A stretch of 64,000 nucleotides of DNA, from contig NZ_JAMBLR010000002.1 of the NCBI RefSeq assembly GCF_023336935.1, forward strand, positions 1 to 64,000, given 5' to 3'. Of this stretch, positions 28,691 through 36,792 are shown piece after piece. Both the position numbers and the translations under genes were made by a program. This DNA is from Phascolarctobacterium sp. ET69 (GTDB lineage Bacteria; Bacillota; Negativicutes; Acidaminococcales; Acidaminococcaceae). The stretch's first letter is position 1. Each line of letters begins with the position of its first letter. Under the pieces are notes generated by a model that had not been told where the DNA came from, did not search any database, and saw only the letters and a list, made by a program, of their open reading frames with translations.

Positions 28691-29636
28691 AAAAGGTTTA
28701 GGAAAAGGGCTTGGCGCGATTTTTACGGATAATGAAACCATTGCGACGGTTGAAGAAGTACAGCCTCACGAAAAGGAAATAGAAATTGCTGTAAGTGATA
28801 TAATTCCTAATCCGCTTCAGCCGCGTAAAACTTTTGATGCCGATAAGCTTGCTGAGCTTACTGAGAGTATTAAAGAACATGGCGTAATTCAGCCGTTAAT
28901 AGTTAGAAAGAACGGTGGCAAATATGAAATTGTAGCCGGTGAAAGACGCTGGCGTGCTGCTAAAACTGCTAAGTTAAAAACTGTACCGGTTATTGTACGC
29001 GAATACGATAACGCTAAAATGGCAGAAATTGCCCTTGTTGAAAACATTCAGCGCCATGACCTGAATGCCATTGAAGAAGCTGAAGGCATTAAACGCTTAA
29101 TGAATGAATTTGGCTTTAATCAGGAGCAGGCTGCAAAAAAAATCGGCCGCAGCCGTACAGCAGTTACCAATATTTTAAGGCTTTTAAATTTACCGGCAGC
29201 TGTGCGCGAAGCAGTTTCACGTGAAACGTTAACGATGGGGCAGGTAAGGCCGCTGTTATCGTTGGAAAACGCACAGGAACAGGAAAAACTTGCCCGGATA
29301 ATTGCGGAGCAGGGGCTTTCTGCAAGAGCGGTTGAAGAAATTGTTAAGAAAATAAAAAACGGCGAAGAAATTACATTTGAAAACGATGCTGAAAAAACTA
29401 AAAAAGAAAAAACAGCCCGAAAAAATAAAAAGACGGAAATCAGCATTTATTGCAGAGATTTTCAGAACCGTTTGATTGAACTTTTGGGAACAAAAGTAAA
29501 AATTGTGCCTAAAAATGAAAAACAGGGTAAAATAGAAATTGAATATTATTCTGCTGAAGATTTGGAGAGAATTTATGAGCTGCTGGAGCAGCAGCCGAAG
29601 CAGAACAAAATTAAAAGAGAAAAATTTACAGTTTAA
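28683..29636 (+). CDS. parB: Chromosome partitioning protein ParB/Spo0J
   Basis: ParB is a CTP-dependent clamp loaded at parS. The 317-residue protein has the N-terminal KKGLGKGLGAIF ParA-contact motif and IPNPLQPRKTF. The CTP-binding GERRWRAAK motif lies at about 95, with ENIQRHDLNAIEEA after it. The helix-turn-helix is GRSRTAVTNILRLLNLP, followed by TMGQVRPLL. A Lys-rich linker and a dimerisation tail complete it. The gene overlaps parA by eight bases and contains a parS site. The SRTAV wording distinguishes it from the Noc paralogue. Confidence 0.96.
   Translation: MNKKGLGKGLGAIFTDNETIATVEEVQPHEKEIEIAVSDIIPNPLQPRKTFDADKLAELTESIKEHGVIQPLIVRKNGGKYEIVAGERRWRAAKTAKLKTVPVIVREYDNAKMAEIALVENIQRHDLNAIEEAEGIKRLMNEFGFNQEQAAKKIGRSRTAVTNILRLLNLPAAVREAVSRETLTMGQVRPLLSLENAQEQEKLARIIAEQGLSARAVEEIVKKIKNGEEITFENDAEKTKKEKTARKNKKTEISIYCRDFQNRLIELLGTKVKIVPKNEKQGKIEIEYYSAEDLERIYELLEQQPKQNKIKREKFTV
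29214..29227. promoter_or_regulatory. parS: parS site 2 (inside parB)
   Basis: GTTTCACGTGAAAC is a perfect 14-base parS core inside the parB reading frame, where it encodes VSRET. The two outer bases differ from the 16-base consensus. Confidence 0.85.
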
Positions 29637-29657
29637 TATGTTTATAAGGGTGAAAAG

Positions 29658-29693
29658 ATGAGTGGGGTAATAAAAGGCGTGTGCTTATTATGA
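29658..29693 (+). CDS. Eleven-codon leader ORF coupled to the DUF554 gene
   Basis: The ORF reads MSGVIKGVCLL, with AAGGG seven bases before its ATG. Its TGA stop overlaps the DUF554 start as ATGA. The DUF554 start itself lacks a well-placed ribosome-binding site, so translational coupling from this short ORF is a good explanation. A spurious short frame cannot be excluded. Confidence 0.45.
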   Translation: MSGVIKGVCLL

Positions 29694-30388
29694 GCGGCCT
29701 GGGTACAATTGCCAATGCGGTAGCAATTATATGCGGAGCACTGGCCGGGATAGTTTTACGCAGGGGCCTGCCTGAAAAATGGCAGCAGACCATTATGCAG
29801 GGTGTTGCGCTGTGTATTGTGGTAATAGGGCTGCAAATGGCTTTTAAAACAGCTAATATTGTAATAGTTGTGGTAAGTCTTGTAATAGGTTCAATTATCG
29901 GCGAATATTTTGATATTGAAGGCAATTTACAGAAATTTGGCAGCTGGATAGCTTCCAAGGTGTACCATGGAAAGGACGGCAGCTTTGCAGCGCAGCTTGC
30001 GCGCGGGTTTATATCATCTACGCTTATTTTCTGCATTGGTGCAATGGCTGTTGTCGGAGCTTTGCAGGACGGGTTAAAACAGGACCCTACAATTTTATAT
30101 GCCAAAGCAACGCTTGACGGTATTATTTCGGTAATTTTAACTGCAAACCTTGGTATAGGCGTGGCGTTTTCTGCTGTTAGTGTTTTTATTTATCAGGGCT
30201 GCTTAACTTTGCTGGCTGCTTTTTTACAGACGGTAATGACGGAAGCGGTTTTAAACGAAATAACTGCCTGCGGCGGTGTTTTAATAACTGCCATCGGCAT
30301 AAATATGCTGAAAATATTGGAAATACGCATTTCGAATCAGCTGCCTGCAATATTTATTGCTTGTCTGCTGGCATACATATTTATTTAA
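29690..30388 (+). CDS. DUF554 family membrane protein
   Basis: This 232-residue inner-membrane protein of the DUF554 (YdfK) family has about six to seven helices, starting MSGLGTIANAVAIICGALAG. It has the typical FCIGAMAVVGALQDGL and TLDGIISVILTANLGIGVAFSA segments. No function is established for the family. The start is placed at ATG 29690, where it overlaps the leader ORF stop. A GTG at 29681 is an alternative. It lies 54 bases after parB and 15 before the DUF4446 gene. Confidence 0.85.
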   Translation: MSGLGTIANAVAIICGALAGIVLRRGLPEKWQQTIMQGVALCIVVIGLQMAFKTANIVIVVVSLVIGSIIGEYFDIEGNLQKFGSWIASKVYHGKDGSFAAQLARGFISSTLIFCIGAMAVVGALQDGLKQDPTILYAKATLDGIISVILTANLGIGVAFSAVSVFIYQGCLTLLAAFLQTVMTEAVLNEITACGGVLITAIGINMLKILEIRISNQLPAIFIACLLAYIFI

Positions 30389-30403
30389 AACGGAGGTAAT
30401 ATT

Positions 30404-30883
30404 TTGGAGAATATCAATTTAGTGCTGCAAAATTACTTGCTGCTTGTGATTATAGTTTTACTGGCATTGGTGATAATGTTATATGTAATGTATAAAGGCC
30501 AGAAAAAAGAATTGCAGGCACTTAAAGAAAAATATGATTTTTTTACCCAGGGTGATAATGTTAACTGGGATGAACTTTTAACAAAAACTTTAACGGAAGT
30601 GCGTGCTGCCAAAGCAGAGATGCAGGCGCTTGAAGAAAACCAGCAAGCAATGCGCGAACAGATGAAAGGCTGCGTTCAGAAGGTAAAACTTATGCGGTAT
30701 AACGCTTTTGCCGATACCGGCAGTGATTTAAGCTATTCCTTATCTTTGCTTGATGAAAATAATAACGGCGTAGTGCTTTCAAGCATTTACGGCAGGGAAG
30801 ACAACCGCACTTACGCAAAACCGATTGAAAACGGCAAATCAACTTATAATCTTTCCGAAGAAGAAAAAAAGGTATTGCCGTAA
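30404..30883 (+). CDS. DUF4446 family membrane-anchored protein
   Basis: The 159-residue protein has one N-terminal membrane helix (LLLVIIVLLALVIMLYVMY, about 12-30). A coiled-coil region follows (about 58-90, LTEVRAAKAEMQALEENQQA). The C-terminal domain contains YNAFADTGSDLSYSLSLLDE, typical of DUF4446. These genes often lie beside parB in clostridia and related lineages. The role is unknown. Its start TTG 30404 is preceded by GGAGG. Confidence 0.85.
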   Translation: MENINLVLQNYLLLVIIVLLALVIMLYVMYKGQKKELQALKEKYDFFTQGDNVNWDELLTKTLTEVRAAKAEMQALEENQQAMREQMKGCVQKVKLMRYNAFADTGSDLSYSLSLLDENNNGVVLSSIYGREDNRTYAKPIENGKSTYNLSEEEKKVLP

Positions 30884-31068
30884 AATTTTGCTCTGAAAAT
30901 TTCATGCGTTTAAATCGCTTTTAAGGAGCATAAAAAGCAAAATTAATATTCTGATAAGCGTTGACGCAAAAATACAGTTATAAACGATTTATATGGATAT
31001 AACGGCGAAAAGGCAAAATATTATATTTAAGTAAAATGTTGAGTAATTTTAAAAATTTTATATAGATA

Positions 31069-31077
31069 TGGTATAAT
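31069..31077 (+). promoter_or_regulatory. Extended -10 promoter of the PHP gene
   Basis: TGGTATAAT gives a TG-extended TATAAT (31072-31077) 20 bases before the start, with no good -35. The rest of the 214-base gap from 30884 is AT-rich and shows nothing else clear. Confidence 0.65.
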
Positions 31078-31097
31078 AGTAAACACGAGGTTTGAAA

Positions 31098-31874
31098 ATG
31101 ATTTTTGATACACATATGCACTGCCAGTATTCCATAGATTCCAAAATGTCTGCTGAAGAAGCAAAAGCCGCTGCCTTACAGCAAAACCTTGGCATAATTA
31201 TTACCGAACACTGGGATGAGGATTATCCTACCAACCCGGAGGCTTTTGTTTTTGACATTGAAGATTATTTTAAGCAGCTTGGCCCGTACCGCAGCAAAAA
31301 ACTGCTGCTGGGAATTGAGGTAGGCATGCAGGAAGAAACAGCTGCTAACGATAATCTTCTTGGCAGAAAATATCCTTTTGATTTTATTCTGGGTTCTATG
31401 CACTGTGTGAACAGGCGTGATTTATATGAAGAAAAAACATACGCCGGAAAAACCAAACAGGAAGCCGTAGAGGAATTTTTGCTGGCGACGCTTGCAAACC
31501 TTAAGCTGCATGATAATTTTGACAGCTTTGCCCACATAGATTATATGTGCCGTTATATGCCTTACGACGATAAAGAACTGGTTTACGCAGAAGCGCCGGA
31601 GTTATTTGATGAAGTTTTTAAATTACTGGTAACGATGGACAAGGCAATAGAAATTAATACACGCAGGCTTGACAGTTCTGACGCGGTTAATTCTTTGCTT
31701 GTTTTATATAAAAGATTCCGCGAACTGGGCGGCAGGTATGTTACCCTTGGCAGCGATGCCCATTATAAAGAACATGTAGGCAGGCGCCTTGATATTGCCC
31801 GGGAAATAGCGGAAGTGGCAGGGCTGGTTCCGGTTTATTTTGAACAACGAAAAATGCAAAGGATGATTTTTTAA
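31098..31874 (+). CDS. PHP-domain phosphatase (HisJ/histidinol-phosphatase type)
   Basis: This 258-residue PHP metallophosphoesterase has all four metal-ligand motifs in order: DTHMHCQYSID (about 4-14), EHWDED (about 36), GSMHC with HIDYMCRY (about 99-150) and GSDAHYKEHVGRR near the end. The family includes histidinol-phosphate phosphatase. No his genes are nearby, so the substrate is unproven. ATG 31098 follows GAGG with good spacing. A TTG at 31092 would add two residues. The stop abuts the next gene (TAAATG). A near-perfect Noc box lies inside it. Confidence 0.85.
   Translation: MIFDTHMHCQYSIDSKMSAEEAKAAALQQNLGIIITEHWDEDYPTNPEAFVFDIEDYFKQLGPYRSKKLLLGIEVGMQEETAANDNLLGRKYPFDFILGSMHCVNRRDLYEEKTYAGKTKQEAVEEFLLATLANLKLHDNFDSFAHIDYMCRYMPYDDKELVYAEAPELFDEVFKLLVTMDKAIEINTRRLDSSDAVNSLLVLYKRFRELGGRYVTLGSDAHYKEHVGRRLDIAREIAEVAGLVPVYFEQRKMQRMIF
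31793..31808. promoter_or_regulatory. Candidate Noc-binding site within the PHP gene
   Basis: TATTGCCCGGGAAATA matches the Noc box TATTTCCCGGGAAATA at 15 of 16 positions. It lies about 15.7 kb from oriC, in coding sequence. Confidence 0.55.
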
Positions 31875-32633
31875 ATGAAATGTATACGTTTTGAAGCGAA
31901 TGGCAACAAAAGAATAGGTTTTATTGACGGAGATGTAGTAAGAACTGTTTATGGCAGCCTGGAAACTTTCTGGCGTATAACAGATGAAGTTTTCCGTTTG
32001 GAAGATGTTAAGCTTTTAGCGCCCTGTGTGCCTAAACAGATAATTTGCGTTGGTTTTAACTACCGCAGCCATGCTGAGGAGTTTCATGCTGAAGTACCGA
32101 AAGAACCGATGCTGTTCAGTAAGGCGGCACATACAATTATCGGTGACGGCGCTGCGATAGTATATCCCTGGCAGAGCAAAGAAGTAGTTTATGAAGCCGA
32201 ATTGGGCGTAGTTATAAAAAAACGCATGCGCAACGTAAAACCGGAAGATGTAAAAGATTATATCTTGGGCTATACCTGCGCCAACGATGTAACTGCCCGC
32301 GATTTGCAGCTTGACGATGTGCAGTGGCTGCGCAGCAAATCCTTCGATACTTTCTGCCCGTTGGGCCCCTGGCTTGAAACAGACCTTGACCCGACTGACT
32401 TAAGCATTAAAACATATTTGAACGGTGAACTTAAACAAAACGGCCGTACAAGCGATATGGTATATAACCCGTATGAAATTTTAAGTTATATCTCCGAAAG
32501 CATGACGCTGGATGCCGGTGATTTGGTGCTGACAGGTACGCCGATGGGCTGCGGGCCGATGGTACCCGGCGATGTGGTTACGGTGGAAATTGAAGGCATC
32601 GGCAAACTGACGAATACCGTAGTAAAAGGCTGA
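31875..32633 (+). CDS. Fumarylacetoacetate hydrolase family protein
   Basis: The 252-residue FAH-fold enzyme has the motifs CVGFNYRSHAEEF (about 57), FSKAAHTIIGDG (about 79), YEAELGVVIKK (metal-binding Glu, about 106), NDVTARDLQ (about 131) and VLTGTPMGCGPM (about 218). Members hydrolyse or decarboxylate acylpyruvates, 2-hydroxyhepta-2,4-diene-1,7-dioate and similar compounds, or decarboxylate oxaloacetate. The specific substrate is not readable. It starts at the base after the PHP stop codon, so the two are co-translated. A strong terminator follows. Confidence 0.88.
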   Translation: MKCIRFEANGNKRIGFIDGDVVRTVYGSLETFWRITDEVFRLEDVKLLAPCVPKQIICVGFNYRSHAEEFHAEVPKEPMLFSKAAHTIIGDGAAIVYPWQSKEVVYEAELGVVIKKRMRNVKPEDVKDYILGYTCANDVTARDLQLDDVQWLRSKSFDTFCPLGPWLETDLDPTDLSIKTYLNGELKQNGRTSDMVYNPYEILSYISESMTLDAGDLVLTGTPMGCGPMVPGDVVTVEIEGIGKLTNTVVKG

Positions 32634-32663
32634 TTAAAAAGCTGACTAATATTATGTGGCTGT

Positions 32664-32692
32664 AAAAAAAGACGAGCTATCGTCTTTTTTTA
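32664..32692 (+). terminator. Terminator after the FAH gene
   Basis: AAAAAAAGACGA pairs with TCGTCTTTTTTT around a four-base loop, 30 bases after the stop codon. Confidence 0.88.
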
Positions 32693-32746
32693 TTTGGGCA
32701 GCTTAAAAAATTTGCAAATGTATTTTTTTAAGGGGGATGATATATT

Positions 32747-33397
32747 TTGAATACAGAGCAGCATTTTAAAGCGCGGATTATTATGTTTATCTGCGGCATT
32801 GCTACAATGACTTTCGGCATAGCACTGTCGTGTAAGGCTAATTTAGGTACGTCGCCGATATCGAGCGTACCCTGGGTTTTAAGCCTTTGTACTCCGTTCA
32901 GCGTTGGCTTTTTAACCATAGCAATGAATTTGCTTTTTGTTGCCGTACAGCCGCTTTTACTGCGTGCTTTTTACTGGCGCGAACTGATGGGGCAGGTAAT
33001 AGTTACCATTCCTTTTGGCAACAGCATAGATTTTTTTATGTGGGTTTTGCAGGATTACAACCCGGATACGCTTCTTGAACGCTGGATAGCCTGCCTTGCA
33101 AGCGTGGTTATTCTCGCCTCCGGCGTATTTTTGGAAGTGCGTGCTAAAATTTTTCTGGCAGCCGGTGAAGGCCTGGTAAATGTACTGGCATTTGTAAGCC
33201 ATAAAAGTTTCAGCCTTATTAAAAACTGTTTTGATATTTCGCTGGTTACGCTTGCCGTTATTATTGCCTTTATGGAGTTCGGCGGCTTGCACGGCGTAGG
33301 GCTTGGCACGGTGGCTGCTGCCGTTTTGGCAGGCAGAATAATTTATTTATATGAAACCTACCTGCATTTTTTTGACAAATGGAAGGTAAAAGCCTGA
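32747..33397 (+). CDS. YczE/DUF6198-type membrane protein
   Basis: The 216-residue protein has about five membrane helices and the family N-terminus: MFICGIATMTFGIALSCKA, then LGTSPISSVPWVLS. IPFGNSIDFFMW and GLHGVGLGTVAAAVLAGRII follow. It resembles the YczE/YitT-like integral membrane families of unknown function. It starts at TTG 32747 after AAGGGGG. It is monocistronic between a terminator and the MATE gene. Confidence 0.78.
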   Translation: MNTEQHFKARIIMFICGIATMTFGIALSCKANLGTSPISSVPWVLSLCTPFSVGFLTIAMNLLFVAVQPLLLRAFYWRELMGQVIVTIPFGNSIDFFMWVLQDYNPDTLLERWIACLASVVILASGVFLEVRAKIFLAAGEGLVNVLAFVSHKSFSLIKNCFDISLVTLAVIIAFMEFGGLHGVGLGTVAAAVLAGRIIYLYETYLHFFDKWKVKA

Positions 33398-33500
33398 TTA
33401 CAGGCGAATAATAAAATAGATTGTTTATTATTTAAAAAGATGTTACAATGAAAATGCTGACTAATAAGTCTGACTGATTAATATACAGGCAGGGATACTT

Positions 33501-34850
33501 ATGAAAAATATGACGGAAGGCGAACCGCTGAAATTAATAATACCTTTTATGATACCGCTGTTAATAGGCAACGTTTTTCAGCAGCTGTACAATATCGCCG
33601 ATATAATTATAGTTGGGCGTACCATAGGCGTTAACGCACTGGCAGCTGTCGGCGCAACCGCACCGCTTTTTATGATGCTGGTAATTTTAACGCTGGGCAT
33701 GAGCGGTGGTTTCAGTGTTGTTACGGGGCAGCTTTTCGGTGCTGGAGATTTGGATGGCGTGCGCCGGAGCGCGGCAATGTCAACCATGCTTTGCACAATG
33801 TTTGTAATTATAATGATGGCCGCAGCGGTAATGTTTATTGACCCTGTATTGGCGCTTATGAACATACCGCCGGAGCTATATGCGGATGCCAAAAGCTATG
33901 TTATGATTATTGTTTACGGCCTGATTTTTATGATGGCCTATAACATGCTTTCCAACATTCTGCGATCGCTTGGCGACAGCAAAACACCGCTGTACTTTTT
34001 AATTGTGGCCACGCTGCTCAACATTGTTCTGGCGCTGGTATTCATTATCAACTTTGGCTGGGGCGTGCCGGGAAGCGCGCTGGCACTCGTAGTGGCACAG
34101 GGTTTTTCCGGGCTGCTTTGTATAATTTATATTGCCAAAAAGTTTCCGGTGCTGCATGTGCGTTTAAGCGATTTTAAATGGGACAGCCGTTTTGCGTGGG
34201 AACATATCCGCATGGGACTGCCGATGGCAGTGCAATTTTCGGTGCTTGGCCTTGGCATGATTATTATTCAGGCTATTTGCAATCAGTTCGGTTCCGAAAC
34301 CATTGCTGCGTTTACTTCAGCTATGCGCATTGAACAGCTGGCCTTGCAGCCGATGATTTCATTCGGGCTTGCCATGGCTGTATATACGGCGCAGAATTTC
34401 GGTGCGCGCAAGTTTGGCAGAATAAGCCGCGGCGTAAAGAAATGCTCGCAGTTATCGCTGGCTTTCAGTCTGTTTGCAGCGGTCATAATGTATTTCTTCG
34501 GGCAGGAAATGATTGGCATCTTTCTGGATAACCCAAGCCCGAAGGTTATGGCAGAAGCCAAGCAGTATCTGCATTTAAGCGTGCCGTTCTATTTCTTTTT
34601 AAGCCAGATTTTTATTTACCGCAACTCTGTACAGGGCATGGGCATTTCAATGATTCCTATGCTTTCAGGCGTTGTGGAACTGCTTCTGCGTTCTGCGGCG
34701 GCCTCGTACTTAACCATTGATTACGGTTATACCGGCGTATGCTATGCCAGCCCGATTGCCTGGGTTGGGTCTTCTATATTTTTGTTTGCCAGCTACCATT
34801 ACTTTTTAAGGTTGCTGGCGCGTAAAAATTTGGGTTTTAAACTAAAATAA
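33501..34850 (+). CDS. MATE family efflux transporter
   Basis: The 449-residue protein has 12 predicted helices and MATE hallmarks: IPLLIGNVFQQLYNIADIII at the N-terminus, then VGRTIGVNALAAVGA. GMSGGFSVVTGQLFGAGD and the second-half ARKFGRISRGVKKCSQLS also fit. It exports drugs or metabolites using a sodium or proton gradient. The substrate is unknown. It lies 21 bases upstream of the M20 peptidase gene. A short palindrome GACTAATAAGTC occurs in the upstream gap (about 33460-33471) and might bind a regulator. Confidence 0.93.
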   Translation: MKNMTEGEPLKLIIPFMIPLLIGNVFQQLYNIADIIIVGRTIGVNALAAVGATAPLFMMLVILTLGMSGGFSVVTGQLFGAGDLDGVRRSAAMSTMLCTMFVIIMMAAAVMFIDPVLALMNIPPELYADAKSYVMIIVYGLIFMMAYNMLSNILRSLGDSKTPLYFLIVATLLNIVLALVFIINFGWGVPGSALALVVAQGFSGLLCIIYIAKKFPVLHVRLSDFKWDSRFAWEHIRMGLPMAVQFSVLGLGMIIIQAICNQFGSETIAAFTSAMRIEQLALQPMISFGLAMAVYTAQNFGARKFGRISRGVKKCSQLSLAFSLFAAVIMYFFGQEMIGIFLDNPSPKVMAEAKQYLHLSVPFYFFLSQIFIYRNSVQGMGISMIPMLSGVVELLLRSAAASYLTIDYGYTGVCYASPIAWVGSSIFLFASYHYFLRLLARKNLGFKLK

Positions 34851-34870
34851 ATATCTGTTGGAGGTGCTGT

Positions 34871-35995
34871 ATGGAAAACAAACAAATGCTGGAGGAATTT
34901 CTGGAGCTGGTACAGATTCCGGTAAACTCCCGTAATGAAAGGCAGATTGCCGATGTACTTAAAGCAAAGCTGGAAGCGCTGGGGCTGGAGGTTACGGAAG
35001 AAGACACCGGTGCCAAAATCGGCGGCAATGCCGGCAATATAAGGGCAGTGCTGCGCGGCACGGCAGATTGTGAGCCGCTGCTTTTTTCCGCGCATATGGA
35101 CCGTGTTGCCAATAACGGTGCCATTAAACCGATTGTTGATGAGGAAAAGGGCATTGTGCATACCGACGGCAGTACGATTTTGGCTGCTGATGACGTTGCC
35201 GGACTGTGCATTATATTGGAGGCGCTCCGCAAATTAAAAGCCTCCGATAAGCCTCATGGAGATATTGAAGTGGCCTTTTCTGTCTGCGAAGAATTTGGCA
35301 TTTTAGGCGGCAGGCATTTTGATTTCAGCAAATTCCGCGCTAAAAGCGGCTATGTTTTCGACGCTGAAGGCGATATCGGCGGCATTGCCATTCAGGCTCC
35401 GGCCAAATGCAGCTACTGCTATAAAATTCACGGCAAAGCCTCCCATGCAGGCGAAGCTCCGGAAAAGGGCATTAACGCCATCCGCGCAGCTGCAGCTTTG
35501 ATACTGGCTATTCCGGATAACAGGCAGAGCGCAAACTCTACTGCAAATATTGCTTCGGTGCATGCAGGCGGCCCGGCGCTGAACATTGTATGCGATTATG
35601 CCGAAGTAAACGGTGAAATGCGCAGTACTGATGCCGGTGAATTTGAAGCGCTGCTTAAAAAATATGCAGATGTAGTGCCTGTGATTGAAAAAGAATACGG
35701 CGTTAAAGTAGATTATTCTTCGGACGTGCTTTATAAAGCCTTCTGCCTGAATGAAAGCAGCAGACCGGCGGCACTTACTGCCAAAGCCCTTCAAAAATGC
35801 GGCGTTGAGCCTAAATTTGAAAAGAGCGGCGGCGGTATGGACGCTAACCACTTTAACGCTAACGGCATTGAAACCGTAGGTATTGCGGTTGGTTATTTTA
35901 ATTGCCATACCGGTGAAGAATACCTGAAATTGGAAGATTTTTACAAATGCGGCGAAATGGCAGCGCAGATTGCGTGGCTGGCAGCTGAAAAATAA
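34871..35995 (+). CDS. M20/M42-type peptidase, peptidase T-like
   Basis: The 374-residue metallopeptidase has the binuclear zinc ligands in order: SAHMDRVANNG (about 74), AADDVAGLC (about 107), EEFGILGGR (catalytic Glu pair, about 138), DAEGD (about 161) and DANHFNANG near the C-terminus. The lid domain lies between about 176 and 285. It resembles the PepT-like tripeptidase branch (YqjE). It follows the MATE gene closely, with GGAGGTG before the ATG, and ends at a convergent terminator. Probable role: peptide use in a peptide-fermenting anaerobe (inference). Confidence 0.88.
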   Translation: MENKQMLEEFLELVQIPVNSRNERQIADVLKAKLEALGLEVTEEDTGAKIGGNAGNIRAVLRGTADCEPLLFSAHMDRVANNGAIKPIVDEEKGIVHTDGSTILAADDVAGLCIILEALRKLKASDKPHGDIEVAFSVCEEFGILGGRHFDFSKFRAKSGYVFDAEGDIGGIAIQAPAKCSYCYKIHGKASHAGEAPEKGINAIRAAAALILAIPDNRQSANSTANIASVHAGGPALNIVCDYAEVNGEMRSTDAGEFEALLKKYADVVPVIEKEYGVKVDYSSDVLYKAFCLNESSRPAALTAKALQKCGVEPKFEKSGGGMDANHFNANGIETVGIAVGYFNCHTGEEYLKLEDFYKCGEMAAQIAWLAAEK

Positions 35996-35996
35996 A

Positions 35997-36036
35997 AAGA
36001 ACGGCAGGGTTTAAAAACTCTGCCGTTTTTTATAAG
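35997..36036. terminator. Terminator between convergent peptidase and flavodoxin-like genes
   Basis: AACGGCAGGGT pairs imperfectly with ACTCTGCCGTT and is followed by TTTTTATAAG. Confidence 0.75.
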
Positions 36037-36057
36037 TATTTTAATTTATAAGTAAAA

Positions 36058-36675
36058 CTAATCAATGAAGTTGGTTAAAATCTGCGGCTCACGTTCAGGC
36101 AGGCCGTATTTTTCTTTGCCCAGGGCAATGCTTTTAATTAAAAATGCCATGTTTTTGCCAAGCGTACGCATGGTTTGCAGGCCTTCTTCATCTTTGCGCA
36201 CATCCTCCGGTGTAAAGCCGTGTACGCTGTTCCAGTACTGGCTGGAGGCAACCGGCATGCCGACAATGGTGAAGTATTTGTTAAGTTCGTCAAAGGTGGC
36301 AGAGCAGCCGCCGTGGCGCGCGGATACAACGGCAGCGCCGACTTTCATGCTCTTATCAAACGGAGTGCTGAAAAAGAGCCTGTTTAAAAAGCTGATTAAA
36401 TTGCCGTTGGCGGAAGCATAATAAACAGGCGTGCCGACAACAAGCCCGTCACATTCGGCAAATTTAGGTGCAACTTCGTTTACAATATCGTTAAAAACAC
36501 ATTTGCCGTTCTTTTTGCAGGCACGGCAGTCAATGCAGCCGCGGATTGCCTGATTGCCGATATGGACGATTTCCGTTTCTATTCCTTCCGCTTCCAAGGT
36601 TTTGGCAACTTCGCTGAGTGCGGTAAAAGTGCAGCGTTCGGCTTTGGGGCTGCCGTTTATTAAAAGAACCTTCAT
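36058..36675 (-). CDS. NAD(P)H-dependent FMN reductase / flavodoxin-like protein
   Basis: This 205-residue flavodoxin-fold protein has the FMN phosphate loop LLINGSPKAERCTFTAL at the N-terminus. A cysteine cluster CIDCRACKKNGKC (about 47-59) and VGTPVYYASANGNLISFLNR also fit. This is the iron-sulfur-flavoprotein-like reductase family common in anaerobes. The cysteines may hold a [4Fe-4S] cluster. Electron donor and acceptor are unknown. AGGAGG precedes the ATG. The preceding minus-strand M19 gene has its own terminator, so this gene is monocistronic. Confidence 0.85.
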   Translation of the reverse strand: MKVLLINGSPKAERCTFTALSEVAKTLEAEGIETEIVHIGNQAIRGCIDCRACKKNGKCVFNDIVNEVAPKFAECDGLVVGTPVYYASANGNLISFLNRLFFSTPFDKSMKVGAAVVSARHGGCSATFDELNKYFTIVGMPVASSQYWNSVHGFTPEDVRKDEEGLQTMRTLGKNMAFLIKSIALGKEKYGLPEREPQILTNFID

Positions 36676-36762
36676 TTAAAATACCTCCTGAAAACTGATT
36701 AAATAACTGCTGTAATAATATATTACCACATTAAAGTTCACTTTAGTCAATAGCAAAATTAA

Positions 36763-36784
36763 AGGCACGGTTTAAGCCGTGCCT
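36763..36784 (-). terminator. Terminator after the M19 dipeptidase gene
   Basis: AGGCACGG pairs with CCGTGCCT around a six-base loop and is followed on the minus strand by TTAATTTTG, eight bases after the M19 stop. Confidence 0.75.
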
Positions 36785-36792
36785 CGTTTGTT

